Shown: positions 19,396-28,907 of the stretch, one piece after another
Layout: every line of letters starts with the position of its first letter
Numbering within the stretch: position 1 is the stretch's first letter
Source: Paenibacillaceae bacterium
GTDB taxonomy: Bacteria > Bacillota > Bacilli > Paenibacillales > CANHGK01
DNA length: 64,000 nt
Assembly (NCBI GenBank): GCA_947460235.1
Contig: CANHGK010000012.1
Span: 21,555 to 85,554 of the forward strand
Direction: 5' to 3'
The notes under the pieces: model-generated
What the model saw: only the letters and a program-made list of their open reading frames with translations
Databases searched by the model: none
What the model was told of the DNA's origin: nothing
Translations under genes and position numbers: made by a program

Positions 19396-19436
19396 AGGCA
19401 TGAATCCGATTTTTGGGTTCATGCCTTTTTTGTTTT
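19396..19436 (+). terminator. Intrinsic terminator after rodA
   Basis: GGCATGAA (19397-19404) pairs with TTCATGCC (19418-19425), extended inward by TCC/GGG, followed by TTTTTTGTTTT. It closes the long wall and division run. A sigma-E-like -10 (CATATCGT, 19388-19395) lies just upstream. Confidence 0.9.
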
Positions 19437-19452
19437 AGAAGGGATGGGGTTC

Positions 19453-19770
19453 ATGCGCATATCATTAGGGAAATCGTGGACGATGTGGGTTGCTATTTGT
19501 TTATTTGCGCTAATGATGGTTACTGAAAAACATGAACAGTTAAAGAATGAAGATGTCACAGCTGTAGCCGTGTTTAAACAAGTTTCAGATGGTCGTGAAA
19601 TTCACGCCCCTTTTGATGGGGTAATTTCGGACGCGTATCAGGGGAAAGTTAGGGTGTGTATGCCGTTGGACCAAAAGAAATGTATCGTTTATTTGGGTCT
19701 AGATATGATTCTTGTGCGATCTGGACAGCAGCTTCAAACCGGTGAGTTGATTGGAGTTTATCAGCGATGA
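19453..19770 (+). CDS. spoIVFA: Very short SpoIVFA-like regulator of SpoIVFB
   Basis: In B. subtilis SpoIVFA (about 264 aa) holds the pro-sigma-K protease SpoIVFB in an inhibited complex in the outer forespore membrane and ends in a degenerate M23 (LytM) fold. This protein is only 105 aa: one membrane segment (about 8-24) and a C-terminal LytM-like piece (IHAPFDGVI, then VRSGQQLQTGELIG). The M23 zinc ligands are absent. The frame begins 9 bases earlier, but AGAAGGG suits ATG 19453. The stop overlaps spoIVFB. The call leans on position and the LytM remnant. Confidence 0.65.
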   Translation: MRISLGKSWTMWVAICLFALMMVTEKHEQLKNEDVTAVAVFKQVSDGREIHAPFDGVISDAYQGKVRVCMPLDQKKCIVYLGLDMILVRSGQQLQTGELIGVYQR

Positions 19771-20369
19771 ATATTCGAATTCATCCATTATGGTTCGTAT
19801 CGGGGATTTATTTTTATGTATATGATTTTTTGGAATGGTGGTTAATGATTCAATTAATTGTACTCTTACATGAATTCGGACATGCATGGATGGCGAAATC
19901 ACTACATTGGAAGATCATTACACTTCATATGACACCGATCGGCGGTATGTTGGAGTTGGAACCGCGGTGGATCTCGCGAACGACAGATTTGGTGCTTGTT
20001 GCCCTTTCCGGTCCTGCTATGAATGCGTTACTTATTATAGTCGGTAATTTAATTGGTGATTTTCAAGCTTGGAGCGGTGCAAATTTGATGATGATTTTGT
20101 TTAATTTGTTACCCATTTTCCCATTAGATGGCGGTCAAATTGTAAAAGCAATCTTGTATCGGTGGATTGAGTATGATAAAGCGGAACGAATACTCGTTAT
20201 ATGGGGATTACTTGTAACATTTCTTGGTGTGGGTTTGTTTATTCAGTTTGTTGGATATCATTTTGGCATCATAATCATTGGACTGTTTTTGGTTGAACAA
20301 AATATACATTACTTAAAAATGTTAAAATGGCGTTCATTGCGTCGGCGATTTATGTCGTATTCACCTTGA
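19767..20369 (+). CDS. spoIVFB: SpoIVFB-like intramembrane metalloprotease without CBS domain
   Basis: SpoIVFB is the site-2-protease family enzyme that cleaves pro-sigma-K in the mother cell. The zinc motif HEFGH lies at residues 35-39 and the second motif NLLPIFPLDGG places Asp121 as third ligand. About six hydrophobic segments are visible. The B. subtilis protein is about 288 aa with a C-terminal ATP-sensing CBS domain. This one ends at residue 200, right after the last membrane segment and a basic tail, so no CBS domain is present. The start overlaps spoIVFA by 4 nt, implying translational coupling. Confidence 0.85.
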   Translation: MNIRIHPLWFVSGIYFYVYDFLEWWLMIQLIVLLHEFGHAWMAKSLHWKIITLHMTPIGGMLELEPRWISRTTDLVLVALSGPAMNALLIIVGNLIGDFQAWSGANLMMILFNLLPIFPLDGGQIVKAILYRWIEYDKAERILVIWGLLVTFLGVGLFIQFVGYHFGIIIIGLFLVEQNIHYLKMLKWRSLRRRFMSYSP

Positions 20370-20394
20370 ACTAATGTTTTCGGTGTGGTATCAT
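20366..20394 (+). promoter_or_regulatory. Sigma-A promoter of the rplU operon
   Basis: TTGAAC (20366-20371), 17-nt spacer, TATCAT (20389-20394), with a TGG extended -10 in front. The start would be near 20401, just at the head of the L21 leader. It overlaps the 3' end of spoIVFB. Confidence 0.75.
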
Positions 20395-20399
20395 GGCTT

Positions 20400-20492
20400 T
20401 TAGTGTGCAATGCACGCTGTAACCGCACATCAATGGTTATTAAGTGTTGTCCTTTGTGGATGACCACCTAACATGGCGAGTCTGAGTAGATG
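20400..20492 (+). ncRNA. Ribosomal protein L21 leader RNA
   Basis: This 5' leader of rplU contains GTGC/GCAC (20404-20414) and GTTGTCC paired with GGATGAC (about 20446-20464) as small stems, followed by a purine-rich segment and the rplU ribosome site. Position and the pattern AACCGCACATCAA ... GATGACCACC match my memory of the Firmicute L21 leader, thought to mediate autoregulation. No covariance search was possible. Confidence 0.6.
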
Positions 20493-20505
20493 AGGAGGTG
20501 CACAT

Positions 20506-20817
20506 ATGTACGCAATTTTTGAAACAGGCGGGAAACAATACAAAGTTCAAACTGGCGATGTTATCTTCATTGAGAAATTGGAGGCAACGGAAGGTGAAGT
20601 TGTCACGTTTGATAAAGTTTTTGCTGTTTCCGATGCAAAAGGTTTCACAGCGGGTACTCCATTAATTGCTGGTGCGAAAGTAACTGGTAAAGTGGATAAA
20701 CACGTTAAAGGCGAGAAAATCATCGTTTATAAATACAAAGCGAAGAAAAACTACCGCCGTAAGCAAGGTCACCGTCAACCGTACACGAAAGTGACGATTG
20801 AAGCGATCAACGCGTAA
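20506..20817 (+). CDS. rplU: 50S ribosomal protein L21
   Basis: A 103-aa protein beginning [15 protein letters not shown] and ending with the basic [15 protein letters not shown] segment of bL21, which contacts 23S rRNA. GAGGAGGTG stands 7 nt before ATG. It heads the rplU-prp-rpmA operon. Confidence 0.98.
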   Translation: MYAIFETGGKQYKVQTGDVIFIEKLEATEGEVVTFDKVFAVSDAKGFTAGTPLIAGAKVTGKVDKHVKGEKIIVYKYKAKKNYRRKQGHRQPYTKVTIEAINA

Positions 20818-20832
20818 TACACGGAGGTACTC

Positions 20833-21192
20833 ATGATCAATGTGATCATCGATCGCCGTAAGCAAGATGGGCGCATTATTTCATTTCGTGTAAGTGGACA
20901 TGCCGGATATGCTGAGCCTGGTAAAGACTTGGTATGTGCAGGAGTATCTACCGTTACCGTTGGTACGGTTAACGCGATTGAAGTGTTGCTCAGAATTGAG
21001 TTGCCCGCACGAGTTGAAAGCGGGTTGTTGGAGGCGTCCATACCGGACATCGCCGATGAAGCAACCGGTGAGCGCGTGCAGTTATTACTCGAATCCATGA
21101 TCGTCATGTTGCGTTCCATTCAGGAAGCATATGGAGATGTGGGAAAGTTTATCCGCATTCAAGAACGGGCGAACCGTTCAAGTACAATATAA
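20833..21192 (+). CDS. prp: Ribosomal-processing cysteine protease Prp
   Basis: Prp removes the N-terminal extension of ribosomal protein L27 in Firmicutes and is essential where the extension exists. The 119-aa protein has catalytic His23 in SGHAGYA and Cys35 in DLVCAGVS. It lies between rplU and rpmA (the ysxB position), with ACGGAGG before its ATG. Its substrate site is visible in the next gene. Confidence 0.95.
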   Translation: MINVIIDRRKQDGRIISFRVSGHAGYAEPGKDLVCAGVSTVTVGTVNAIEVLLRIELPARVESGLLEASIPDIADEATGERVQLLLESMIVMLRSIQEAYGDVGKFIRIQERANRSSTI

Positions 21193-21221
21193 TTTATCTT
21201 AAGAACAAGGAGGTGGAAACG

Positions 21222-21512
21222 ATGATTCGTTTGAATCTACAGTTGTTCGCGTCGAAAAAAGGGGTCGGATCGACCAAAAACGGACGTGACAGCCATTCCA
21301 AACGTCTTGGCGCTAAACGCGCTGACGGACAGTTTGTTTTGGGCGGTAATATTCTCGTTCGCCAACGCGGTACGAAAATTCACCCAGGCAATAATGTCGG
21401 TATTGGTTCTGATGACACGCTTTACGCGATTGTATCTGGTGTTGTCAAATTTGAGCGTTGGGGCCGTGACCGCAAAAAAGTGAGCGTATACCCAGTCGCA
21501 CAAGAGGCTTAA
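21222..21512 (+). CDS. rpmA: 50S ribosomal protein L27 with cleavable N-terminus
   Basis: The 96-aa bL27 begins [14 protein letters not shown]. This matches the Firmicute extension that Prp cuts between Phe9 and Ala10, exposing the mature N-terminus that reaches the peptidyl-transferase centre. AAGGAGGTGG precedes ATG 21222; an upstream GTG lies inside that ribosome site and is unlikely to be used. Confidence 0.97.
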   Translation: MIRLNLQLFASKKGVGSTKNGRDSHSKRLGAKRADGQFVLGGNILVRQRGTKIHPGNNVGIGSDDTLYAIVSGVVKFERWGRDRKKVSVYPVAQEA

Positions 21513-21525
21513 TTTATGCATCCGC

Positions 21526-21581
21526 AAACCTGGCGGGCACTTCGGCGCATTTGTATCTGCCGTATGCTGGCCAGGTTTTTT
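21526..21581 (+). terminator. Intrinsic terminator after rpmA
   Basis: AACCTGGC (21527-21534) pairs with GCCAGGTT (21570-21577), the intervening 35 nt hold further pairing, and TTTTTT ends at 21581. It ends the L21-L27 operon before spo0B. Confidence 0.8.
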
Positions 21582-21630
21582 ACGATCATGAGTAAGTTTT
21601 TTATTGATCCAGCAGAAAGGCGGCATTCCG

Positions 21631-22206
21631 ATGACGGAACATTCACTGCAAGCGTCTGATGTAAACAAAGTATGGTCTGACGCAATGCGCAGTATAAGAC
21701 ATGCGCAGTTGAACGAACTTCAATTAATTCGAAGTTATTCGAAAATGCAGCACAGTGAAAAAATGGAGCGGTGTGTGGCCTTCATGCTGGAGAAATTGGA
21801 TCAGGAACGCATGATCCAATCGTACGGGGATCCTGTTTGGTTAGCGCGGCTATTGCCGCTCGTGTATGGCGTTGGTCGGATTCGGGTGCGTTTTGAACAA
21901 CTGATTTATCAGTTATCATCAGCATCACTCGAACAAGATTGGCAATGTAGTCTGTGGGTAGAACAGGCACTTTATGAAATAATTGATCGTTTTAATTTAT
22001 TAACTGGTGCGGGTGTTTCCCCGGAACCACAGGTGTTACGTGTCAGTATCCACACATTGGATACACTGACGGAAATTCGAATGAAACCATGGAAATCAGA
22101 AGGTTTTGACCAACTACTTGAATTTGCACAAACGATTTCGGGGAATCCTGAAATCACAGACAATCAAGAGCATGGTACTGTTATTGTCCGTTGGTCATGG
22201 AGGTGA
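21631..22206 (+). CDS. spo0B: Spo0B-like sporulation phosphotransferase
   Basis: Spo0B passes phosphate from Spo0F to Spo0A in the sporulation phosphorelay. The 191-aa protein has the key helix RHAQLNELQLI with phospho-acceptor His24, matching RHDWMNKLQLI of B. subtilis Spo0B. The rest is diverged, as is usual, and forms the dimerising helices plus a degenerate kinase-like domain. Position between rpmA and obg is exactly that of spo0B. AGAAAGGCGG precedes ATG 21631. The obg start is 7 nt downstream, so the two are probably one operon. Confidence 0.8.
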   Translation: MTEHSLQASDVNKVWSDAMRSIRHAQLNELQLIRSYSKMQHSEKMERCVAFMLEKLDQERMIQSYGDPVWLARLLPLVYGVGRIRVRFEQLIYQLSSASLEQDWQCSLWVEQALYEIIDRFNLLTGAGVSPEPQVLRVSIHTLDTLTEIRMKPWKSEGFDQLLEFAQTISGNPEITDNQEHGTVIVRWSWR

Positions 22207-23524
<1,318 letters not shown>

Positions 23525-23526
<2 letters not shown>

Positions 23527-23582
23527 AACGGCATGTCCGCCGGTGCCGATTAAGAACCGGTCGGCGGACGAGGCCGTTTTTT
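23525..23582. terminator. Bidirectional terminator between obg and the DUF2627 gene
   Basis: AAAACGGC pairs with GCCGTTTT at the base, and GTCCGCC with GGCGGAC above, giving a long interrupted stem. T follows on the plus strand and, because of AAAA at 23525, also on the minus strand. Half of the stem is also the last ten or so codons of the minus-strand gene. Confidence 0.8.
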
Positions 23583-23852
23583 CTCGCGGAAACGCGGGGA
23601 TACATAATTACGTTTGCGGTCGCGGTAAAAGGTCCAACCTGCAATAAAGCCAACCCCTGCGATAAACATAATCAATCCGATCAGAAATAAGAGCCAATCG
23701 AATCCGTGCTGTGTTTGAGCAGGGTCTTGTTGTGCAAACCAGTCGAAGAGTGAATCTTTCATTTTCAAAAATCCTGCGGTGGCAAGCCATCCCGGTAATA
23801 CCAAAAGTAATACGGCAATGAATCGGCCGAATGTGGCAGATGCGTTAGACAT
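23550..23852 (-). CDS. yqzF: DUF2627 small membrane protein (YqzF-like)
   Basis: The 100-aa protein has two hydrophobic segments (about 10-30 and 53-76), then a basic tail beginning FYRDRKR, matching DUF2627 proteins of Bacillales. Their function is unknown, but B. subtilis yqzF also lies beside the branched-chain keto acid (bkd) genes. AAAGGAG lies 7 nt before ATG on the minus strand. It is divergent from lpdV. An insert around residues 36-50 (QQDPAQTQHG) makes it longer than the B. subtilis form. Confidence 0.8.
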   Translation of the reverse strand: MSNASATFGRFIAVLLLVLPGWLATAGFLKMKDSLFDWFAQQDPAQTQHGFDWLLFLIGLIMFIAGVGFIAGWTFYRDRKRNYVSPRFREKKRPRPPTGS

Positions 23853-23923
23853 GATGTATCTCCTTTATTCGAAAAGTTTACCCAAATTCATCTTACTTGG
23901 GTTCTCGCCATGATTCAACTTTG

Positions 23924-23932
23924 TGATACAAT
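23924..23932 (+). promoter_or_regulatory. Extended -10 element before the bkd operon
   Basis: TGATACAAT (23924-23932) is a TGn-extended -10. No good -35 is seen 17 nt upstream. It lies 25 nt before the lpdV start in the divergent gap with the DUF2627 gene. Confidence 0.4.
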
Positions 23933-23957
23933 AAGTAAAGTTGGAGGGATGTTAAAA

Positions 23958-25412
23958 GTGGCACGTTTAGTTGATGTGGTTGTCTTAGGCGGCGGCACAG
24001 GTGGATATATTGCGGCAGTTCGTGCTGCACAATTAGGGAAGCAAGTCGTGATTGTTGAACGGGACCGTCTTGGCGGAACCTGTTTGCATCGTGGTTGTAT
24101 CCCAAGCAAAGCGTTGCTAAAAAGTGCGGAAGTGTGCCGCACAGTAGCTGATGCACATACATATGGGGTAACGGCATCACCAATGAGCTTTGATTTAACG
24201 GCAGCGATGAAACGGAAACAACAAGTCGTAGACACGTTACATCAAGGCATTTTGACGTTGATGAAAAAACATAAGATTGAAGTAGTTTATGGTGAAGGGC
24301 GTTTAATGGGCGCGTCGATTTTTTCACCACGCAGTGGTGTTGTGTCTGTGATGTTGCCAGATGGTACAATGGATACAATCATTCCTGGACAATTAATTAT
24401 TGCAACAGGTTCTCGTCCGCGTATGTTGCCGCATTTACCAGTTGACGGTAAAATTGTTTTAACGAGTGATGAGGCTTTAAATCTTAACTCATTACCGAAG
24501 TCGATGGCGATTATCGGCGGTGGCGTCATTGGAGTTGAATGGGCTTCGATGATGGTCGATTTTGGCGTGAATGTAACGTTGATTGAGATGGGACCACGAT
24601 TATTGCCCCAAGAAGATCATGAACTTGCGAAGCGGATGCGCGAAGCACTTGCGGGACGCGGCGTGAAAATTTTAACGGATGCGACAGTTGAATCGATTCA
24701 AACAGACGATGCATTGGCTTCTGCGGAACTTAGAATTTCTCGTAAAATAGTGAATGACGATGGACAAGAATTGCCGACAGAATCGCTTTCGGTTACCGCT
24801 GCGACTGTACTTGTATCGGTTGGAAGGGTTCCAAATTCCGATTCAATCGGTTTAGAAAACACGGATGTGAAATTAAAGAATGGTGCAATTCTCGTCAATG
24901 AATTCATGCAAACGTCCGAGTCGCATATTTATGCGATTGGTGATGTCATTGGTGGTTGGCAACTTGCGCATGTTGCTTCGCATCAAGGATTGATTGCAGT
25001 TGAACATGCGGCGGGACTCAAACCGATTCCGTTTAGTCAATTGCTCATTCCGCGTTGTGTATACAGTCATCCGGAGTTGGCATCGGTCGGTATCACCGAA
25101 TCTGATGCAAGAACTTCTGGTAAGAATATAGATGTAGTACGTTACCCGTTCCAAGCGATTGGCCGTGCACATGTGCTTGGTGAACCACAAGGATGGTATA
25201 AAGTAATTATTGATAAAGATCGTGAAGAATTACTCGGTGTGCATGTTATCGGTGCGCATGCAACTGAATTAATCAGTGAAGCCACGTTAGCACAATCTTT
25301 ACATGTCAGTCCGCAAGAATTAATGCATGTCATTCATCCTCATCCGACGCTATCAGAAGGTTTTCCGGAAGTGATGCGCAAATGGCATGAAAGTCGTAAA
25401 GCAGCGCATTAA
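23958..25412 (+). CDS. lpdV: Dihydrolipoyl dehydrogenase (E3) of the branched-chain 2-oxoacid dehydrogenase
   Basis: This FAD enzyme reoxidises dihydrolipoyl groups of the E2 subunit and passes electrons to NAD. The FAD-binding GGGTGGYIAA begins at residue 11, redox cysteines are Cys42 and Cys47 (GGTCLHRGCIPSK), the NAD loop is IGGGVIGVEW, and the dimer-face HPHPTLSE motif closes the protein (484 aa). An ATG nine bases upstream touches the GGAGGG site, so GTG 23958 fits better. It is first in the operon before E1 and E2, the lpdV arrangement. Confidence 0.92.
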   Translation: MARLVDVVVLGGGTGGYIAAVRAAQLGKQVVIVERDRLGGTCLHRGCIPSKALLKSAEVCRTVADAHTYGVTASPMSFDLTAAMKRKQQVVDTLHQGILTLMKKHKIEVVYGEGRLMGASIFSPRSGVVSVMLPDGTMDTIIPGQLIIATGSRPRMLPHLPVDGKIVLTSDEALNLNSLPKSMAIIGGGVIGVEWASMMVDFGVNVTLIEMGPRLLPQEDHELAKRMREALAGRGVKILTDATVESIQTDDALASAELRISRKIVNDDGQELPTESLSVTAATVLVSVGRVPNSDSIGLENTDVKLKNGAILVNEFMQTSESHIYAIGDVIGGWQLAHVASHQGLIAVEHAAGLKPIPFSQLLIPRCVYSHPELASVGITESDARTSGKNIDVVRYPFQAIGRAHVLGEPQGWYKVIIDKDREELLGVHVIGAHATELISEATLAQSLHVSPQELMHVIHPHPTLSEGFPEVMRKWHESRKAAH

Positions 25413-25443
25413 GAAAAGTTGATTGCACGTAGGGGGTAGACCA

Positions 25444-26457
25444 ATGTCTCAATCTTTCATTGAACAAAAAAATGTCCACCATTCACTCGGGATGACCGAT
25501 GCGGATGTGATAAAAATATACCGGACAATGAGGTTGGCGCGACTTTTTGATGAGCGTTCTGAGTTGTTGCAGCGTGCTGGGAAAGTGGCTTTTCATGTTT
25601 CCGGTCAAGGACAGGAAGCTGCACAAGCGGCAGCGGCGCATGCACTCGATTTAGCGCATGATATGTTTTTCCCGTACTATCGCGATTATGCATTTGTTCT
25701 TGGCGTTGGATGTGAAGTTAGCGACTTAATGTTAAGTTTGTTCGCAAAAGCTGCGGATCCGTTTAGCGGCGGCCGTCAAATGCCTGGTCATTTTGGTTAC
25801 AAAGCGAAACGGATTGTTACAGGTTCTAGTCCGGTAACGACACAAGTTCCGCATGCGGCTGGATTTGCTCTTGTCGCAAAAATGCGAAACCAACCATCCG
25901 TTTCATTTGTGACGTTTGGTGAAGGTTCGAGTAATCAGGGTGACTTCCATGAAGGATTGAATTTTGCTGGTGTGCATAAGTTGCCAGTTATCTTTTTCTG
26001 TGAAAACAATCAATATGCAATATCGGTGCCGTATGTGAAGCAAATGGCTTGTGCGAAAGTTTCTGATCGTGCTGCTGGTTACGGGTTTCCAGGTGTGAGT
26101 GTCGATGGAACAGATCCGTTCGAAGTATATGCCGCTGTCAAAACGGCGCGTGAACGGGCGCTTCGCGGTGAAGGTCCAACGTTAATTGAAGCACAAATGT
26201 ATCGGCTGATGCCGCATTCAACGTCAGATGACGATAGCCAATACCGCTCCAAAGCGGAAGTTCAGGCAGAACGCGAACGCGATCCCCTACCACGGATGTT
26301 AATGTATATGATGCAGACGGGCATTTGGGACGATGTGAAGGAAGCGGAACTTAAAGCAGAATGCGTCAAAATAATTAATGCAGCGACTGAACTAGCTGAT
26401 AAAGCGCCATATCCAGTTGCAGAAGACACGTTAAAACATGTCTATGAGGGGGATTGA
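25444..26457 (+). CDS. bkdAA: Branched-chain 2-oxoacid dehydrogenase E1 alpha
   Basis: This thiamine-diphosphate subunit decarboxylates the keto acids of Leu, Ile and Val, feeding branched fatty acid synthesis. The 337-aa sequence follows B. subtilis BkdAA closely: SGQGQEAAQ, PYYRDYAFVLG, GGRQMPGHFG and the TPP/magnesium motif GEGSSNQGDFHEGLNF. ATG 25444 is preceded by TAGGGGG; the frame is open seven codons upstream without a better site. E1 beta follows 3 nt downstream. Confidence 0.93.
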   Translation: MSQSFIEQKNVHHSLGMTDADVIKIYRTMRLARLFDERSELLQRAGKVAFHVSGQGQEAAQAAAAHALDLAHDMFFPYYRDYAFVLGVGCEVSDLMLSLFAKAADPFSGGRQMPGHFGYKAKRIVTGSSPVTTQVPHAAGFALVAKMRNQPSVSFVTFGEGSSNQGDFHEGLNFAGVHKLPVIFFCENNQYAISVPYVKQMACAKVSDRAAGYGFPGVSVDGTDPFEVYAAVKTARERALRGEGPTLIEAQMYRLMPHSTSDDDSQYRSKAEVQAERERDPLPRMLMYMMQTGIWDDVKEAELKAECVKIINAATELADKAPYPVAEDTLKHVYEGD

Positions 26458-26460
26458 GCG

Positions 26461-27444
26461 ATGGCTAAAATCAGTTATTTAGAAGCGATTCGCTCAGCAA
26501 TGCGCGAAGAAATGGAACGAGATGCGGATGTGTTCGTCCTGGGTGAAGATGTCGGGGTCAAAGGCGGCGTATTTCATGCAACGAAAGGTTTTTATGAGCA
26601 GTTCGGTGAAATGAGATCGCTCGATACACCGCTTGCAGAATCTGCGATCGCAGGGGTTGCAATTGGTGCGGCAATGGCTGGAATGCGTCCGATTGCCGAA
26701 ATGCAGTTTGCAGACTTTATTTTTCCGGCAACCAATCAAATCATTAGCGAGGCAGCGAAAATTCGTTATCGTTCAAATAATGATTGGAATTGTCCCCTCG
26801 TCATCCGTGCACCGTTTGGCGGTGGAATTGGTGGTGCGCTGTATCATTCTCAATGTCCGGAGTCGGTGTTCTTTGGCACACCTGGACTAAAAATTGTTGC
26901 CCCATCTACACCATATGATGCAAAAGGTTTACTTAAAGCGTCGATTCGCGACAATGACCCGGTGCTATATTTTGAACATAAAAAATGTTATCACTCCATC
27001 ACTGGCGATGTTCCAGAAGAAGATTACATTGTTCCGATTGGCAAAGCGGATGTGAAACGAGAAGGTCATGATATCACTGTGATTACCTACGGCTTGATGG
27101 TGCATTATGTCCTACGTGCAGCAGAAGAATTGTCAAAAGAAGGAATAGAAACGCTTGTTCTTGATTTACGAACGATTCAACCGCTTGATGTAGACGCAAT
27201 TATCGCAGCGGCGAAGCAAACGGGTAAAGTGCTGATCGTGCATGAAGATAACAAAACCGGTGGTGTCGGGGCTGAGGTTGCCGCAATTATTGCTGAAGAA
27301 ATATTGTATGACCTCGATGCACCGATTCAACGATTGGCTGCTCCGGATGTTCCAGCTATGCCAATTAACCCAATTCAAGAGAAGTTCTATATGTTAAATC
27401 CGGATAAAATCGCTGCTAAAATGCGTCAACTTGCCGAGTGGTAA
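26461..27444 (+). CDS. bkdAB: Branched-chain 2-oxoacid dehydrogenase E1 beta
   Basis: The beta subunit of the E1 heterotetramer is 327 aa, with LGEDVG near residue 27, FADFIFPA and GGGIGGALYHSQ typical of the pyrimidine-binding half, and the C-terminal HEDNKTGGVGAEVAA. Family cannot by itself separate BKDH from PDH E1 beta; the neighbouring E1 alpha and the lipoyl motif of E2 favour BKDH. Confidence 0.92.
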   Translation: MAKISYLEAIRSAMREEMERDADVFVLGEDVGVKGGVFHATKGFYEQFGEMRSLDTPLAESAIAGVAIGAAMAGMRPIAEMQFADFIFPATNQIISEAAKIRYRSNNDWNCPLVIRAPFGGGIGGALYHSQCPESVFFGTPGLKIVAPSTPYDAKGLLKASIRDNDPVLYFEHKKCYHSITGDVPEEDYIVPIGKADVKREGHDITVITYGLMVHYVLRAAEELSKEGIETLVLDLRTIQPLDVDAIIAAAKQTGKVLIVHEDNKTGGVGAEVAAIIAEEILYDLDAPIQRLAAPDVPAMPINPIQEKFYMLNPDKIAAKMRQLAEW

Positions 27445-27476
27445 GTTGTAACCGCTAAGGAGGGTCGTACGAATTT

Positions 27477-28793
27477 ATGGCACGAGAAACGCTCACGCTT
27501 CCACTTTTATCTGAATCGATGGCGGAAGCGACGATTGGCAAATGGCTCAAAAAACCAGGCGATTCGTTTGAACCGTATGATGTGCTTTGTGAATTAATTA
27601 CTGAGAAAGTAACAGCAGAAATGCCTGCTACGTATGCGGGTGTTATGGCTGAAATTATCGCACCTGAAGGATCTACGGTACCTGTCGGAGGCGCATTATG
27701 TGTTGTTGCTCGAGATGGAGTTGATAATGAGGTTGAAGATCCTAACACATCCAATGAACAAGTCTCAGAACACATTGGAAATCTAGATAAATCGTCAACA
27801 ACTTCAGGCGAGGGTGCGAATCGTACGGTCATTGAAGGACGTTTCTCACCAGTCGTACTTCGCTTGTTGCAAGAAAATCGATTAGATCCTGCCCAAATTA
27901 AAGGCTCTGGTTTTGAAGGACGTGTGACGCGAAAAGATGTGCTTGATCACATTGCAAATACACCGAAGCGCCAAACCATCGTCATGGAGACACCTGCAGA
28001 GTCTGCAAATCAGCAAATTCGTCATTCTGGCTTGCATTTGTCGGAACAACCAGCGATAAAAAAAGTTCAAATGGATTCCCCTCCACCAAGGGATCCTGAT
28101 AGTTATGAAATCGAAGTAACTCCCGTTCGTAATACGATTGCATCCAAAATGCGTCAAAGCGTGTCAGAAATTCCGCATGCATGGACGATGATTGAAGTAG
28201 ATGTGACGCCGCTTGTTGCACTTCGAAACCAGTTTAGAGATGAGTTCCAGCGTAAAGAAGGCATCAATTTAACGTATTTACCTTTCTTGATTCAAGCAGT
28301 TGTGAATGCGATTAAAGATTATCCGATCATGAATTCGCATTGGGCGGTTGATAAAATTGTTGTAAAACGTGCAATTAATATTGCGCTTGCAGTTGGTACG
28401 GAAGACTCCGTACTAACACCTGTCATCAAAAATGCAGACCAAAAAAACATACTCGGGATTGCTCGTGAAATTGATGGACTTGTCAACAAAGCGCGAGCGG
28501 GTAAATTAACGCTAAGCGATATGACAAGCGGAACCTTCACAATTAATAATACAGGAAGCTTCGGATCCATCTTGTCGTATCCGATCATTAATTATCCGCA
28601 AGCAGCAATATTGACGTTCGAATCCATCGTAAAAAAACCGGTTGTGATTGATGATATGATTGCGGTTCGTTCTATGGTGAACTTATGTTTGTCTTTGGAT
28701 CATCGGATTTTGGATGGCGTAATTTGCGGTCGCTTCTTGCAACGTGTTAAAGAAAATTTGCAAAGTTACGACCGCAATACGAAGTTGTACTAA
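27477..28793 (+). CDS. bkdB: Dihydrolipoyl transacylase E2 (branched-chain)
   Basis: E2 carries the acyl group on lipoate and forms the complex core. The lipoyl domain occupies about residues 3-80 with Lys44 in ITEKVTAEMP. The E1/E3-binding domain (about 125-160, starting FSPVVLRLL) follows a linker, a second Pro/Glu-rich linker comes next, and the catalytic domain ends with SLDHRILDG, whose His and Asp are catalytic. Length is 438 aa. AAGGAGGG lies upstream of ATG 27477. The ptb, bcd and buk genes that accompany bkd in B. subtilis are not in this operon. Confidence 0.93.
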   Translation: MARETLTLPLLSESMAEATIGKWLKKPGDSFEPYDVLCELITEKVTAEMPATYAGVMAEIIAPEGSTVPVGGALCVVARDGVDNEVEDPNTSNEQVSEHIGNLDKSSTTSGEGANRTVIEGRFSPVVLRLLQENRLDPAQIKGSGFEGRVTRKDVLDHIANTPKRQTIVMETPAESANQQIRHSGLHLSEQPAIKKVQMDSPPPRDPDSYEIEVTPVRNTIASKMRQSVSEIPHAWTMIEVDVTPLVALRNQFRDEFQRKEGINLTYLPFLIQAVVNAIKDYPIMNSHWAVDKIVVKRAINIALAVGTEDSVLTPVIKNADQKNILGIAREIDGLVNKARAGKLTLSDMTSGTFTINNTGSFGSILSYPIINYPQAAILTFESIVKKPVVIDDMIAVRSMVNLCLSLDHRILDGVICGRFLQRVKENLQSYDRNTKLY

Positions 28794-28800
28794 GAGGCGA

Positions 28801-28896
28801 CTAGCGAAATAATTCAACCGAAAATAACAGAGTGGATAACAACATTGCAATCAATGTCGCATAAACGAATGTACGAATTAACCATCGTGGCATCAT
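28801..28896 (-). CDS. 31-residue membrane miniprotein, Prli42-like
   Basis: A minus-strand frame of 31 codons encodes MMPRWLIRTFVYATLIAML followed by STLLF and ends in VELFR. It has a basic N-terminus, then a single hydrophobic helix (about 9-27). Length and pattern match Prli42, the 31-residue Firmicute miniprotein that anchors the stressosome in Listeria. AAAGGAGG lies upstream, but 13 nt from the ATG; a CTG three codons earlier would be spaced at about 4 nt, so the start is uncertain. It is antiparallel to bkdB, in the gap before the M20 peptidase. No stressosome genes are in this window. Confidence 0.55.
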   Translation of the reverse strand: MMPRWLIRTFVYATLIAMLLSTLLFSVELFR

Positions 28897-28907
28897 AAAC
28901 TTCAGAC

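Noticed and set aside
23893..24378. 161-codon minus-strand open frame over the start of lpdV
   Set aside because: It is antisense to the conserved FAD-binding and redox motifs of lpdV and has no recognisable domain; it is a shadow frame.
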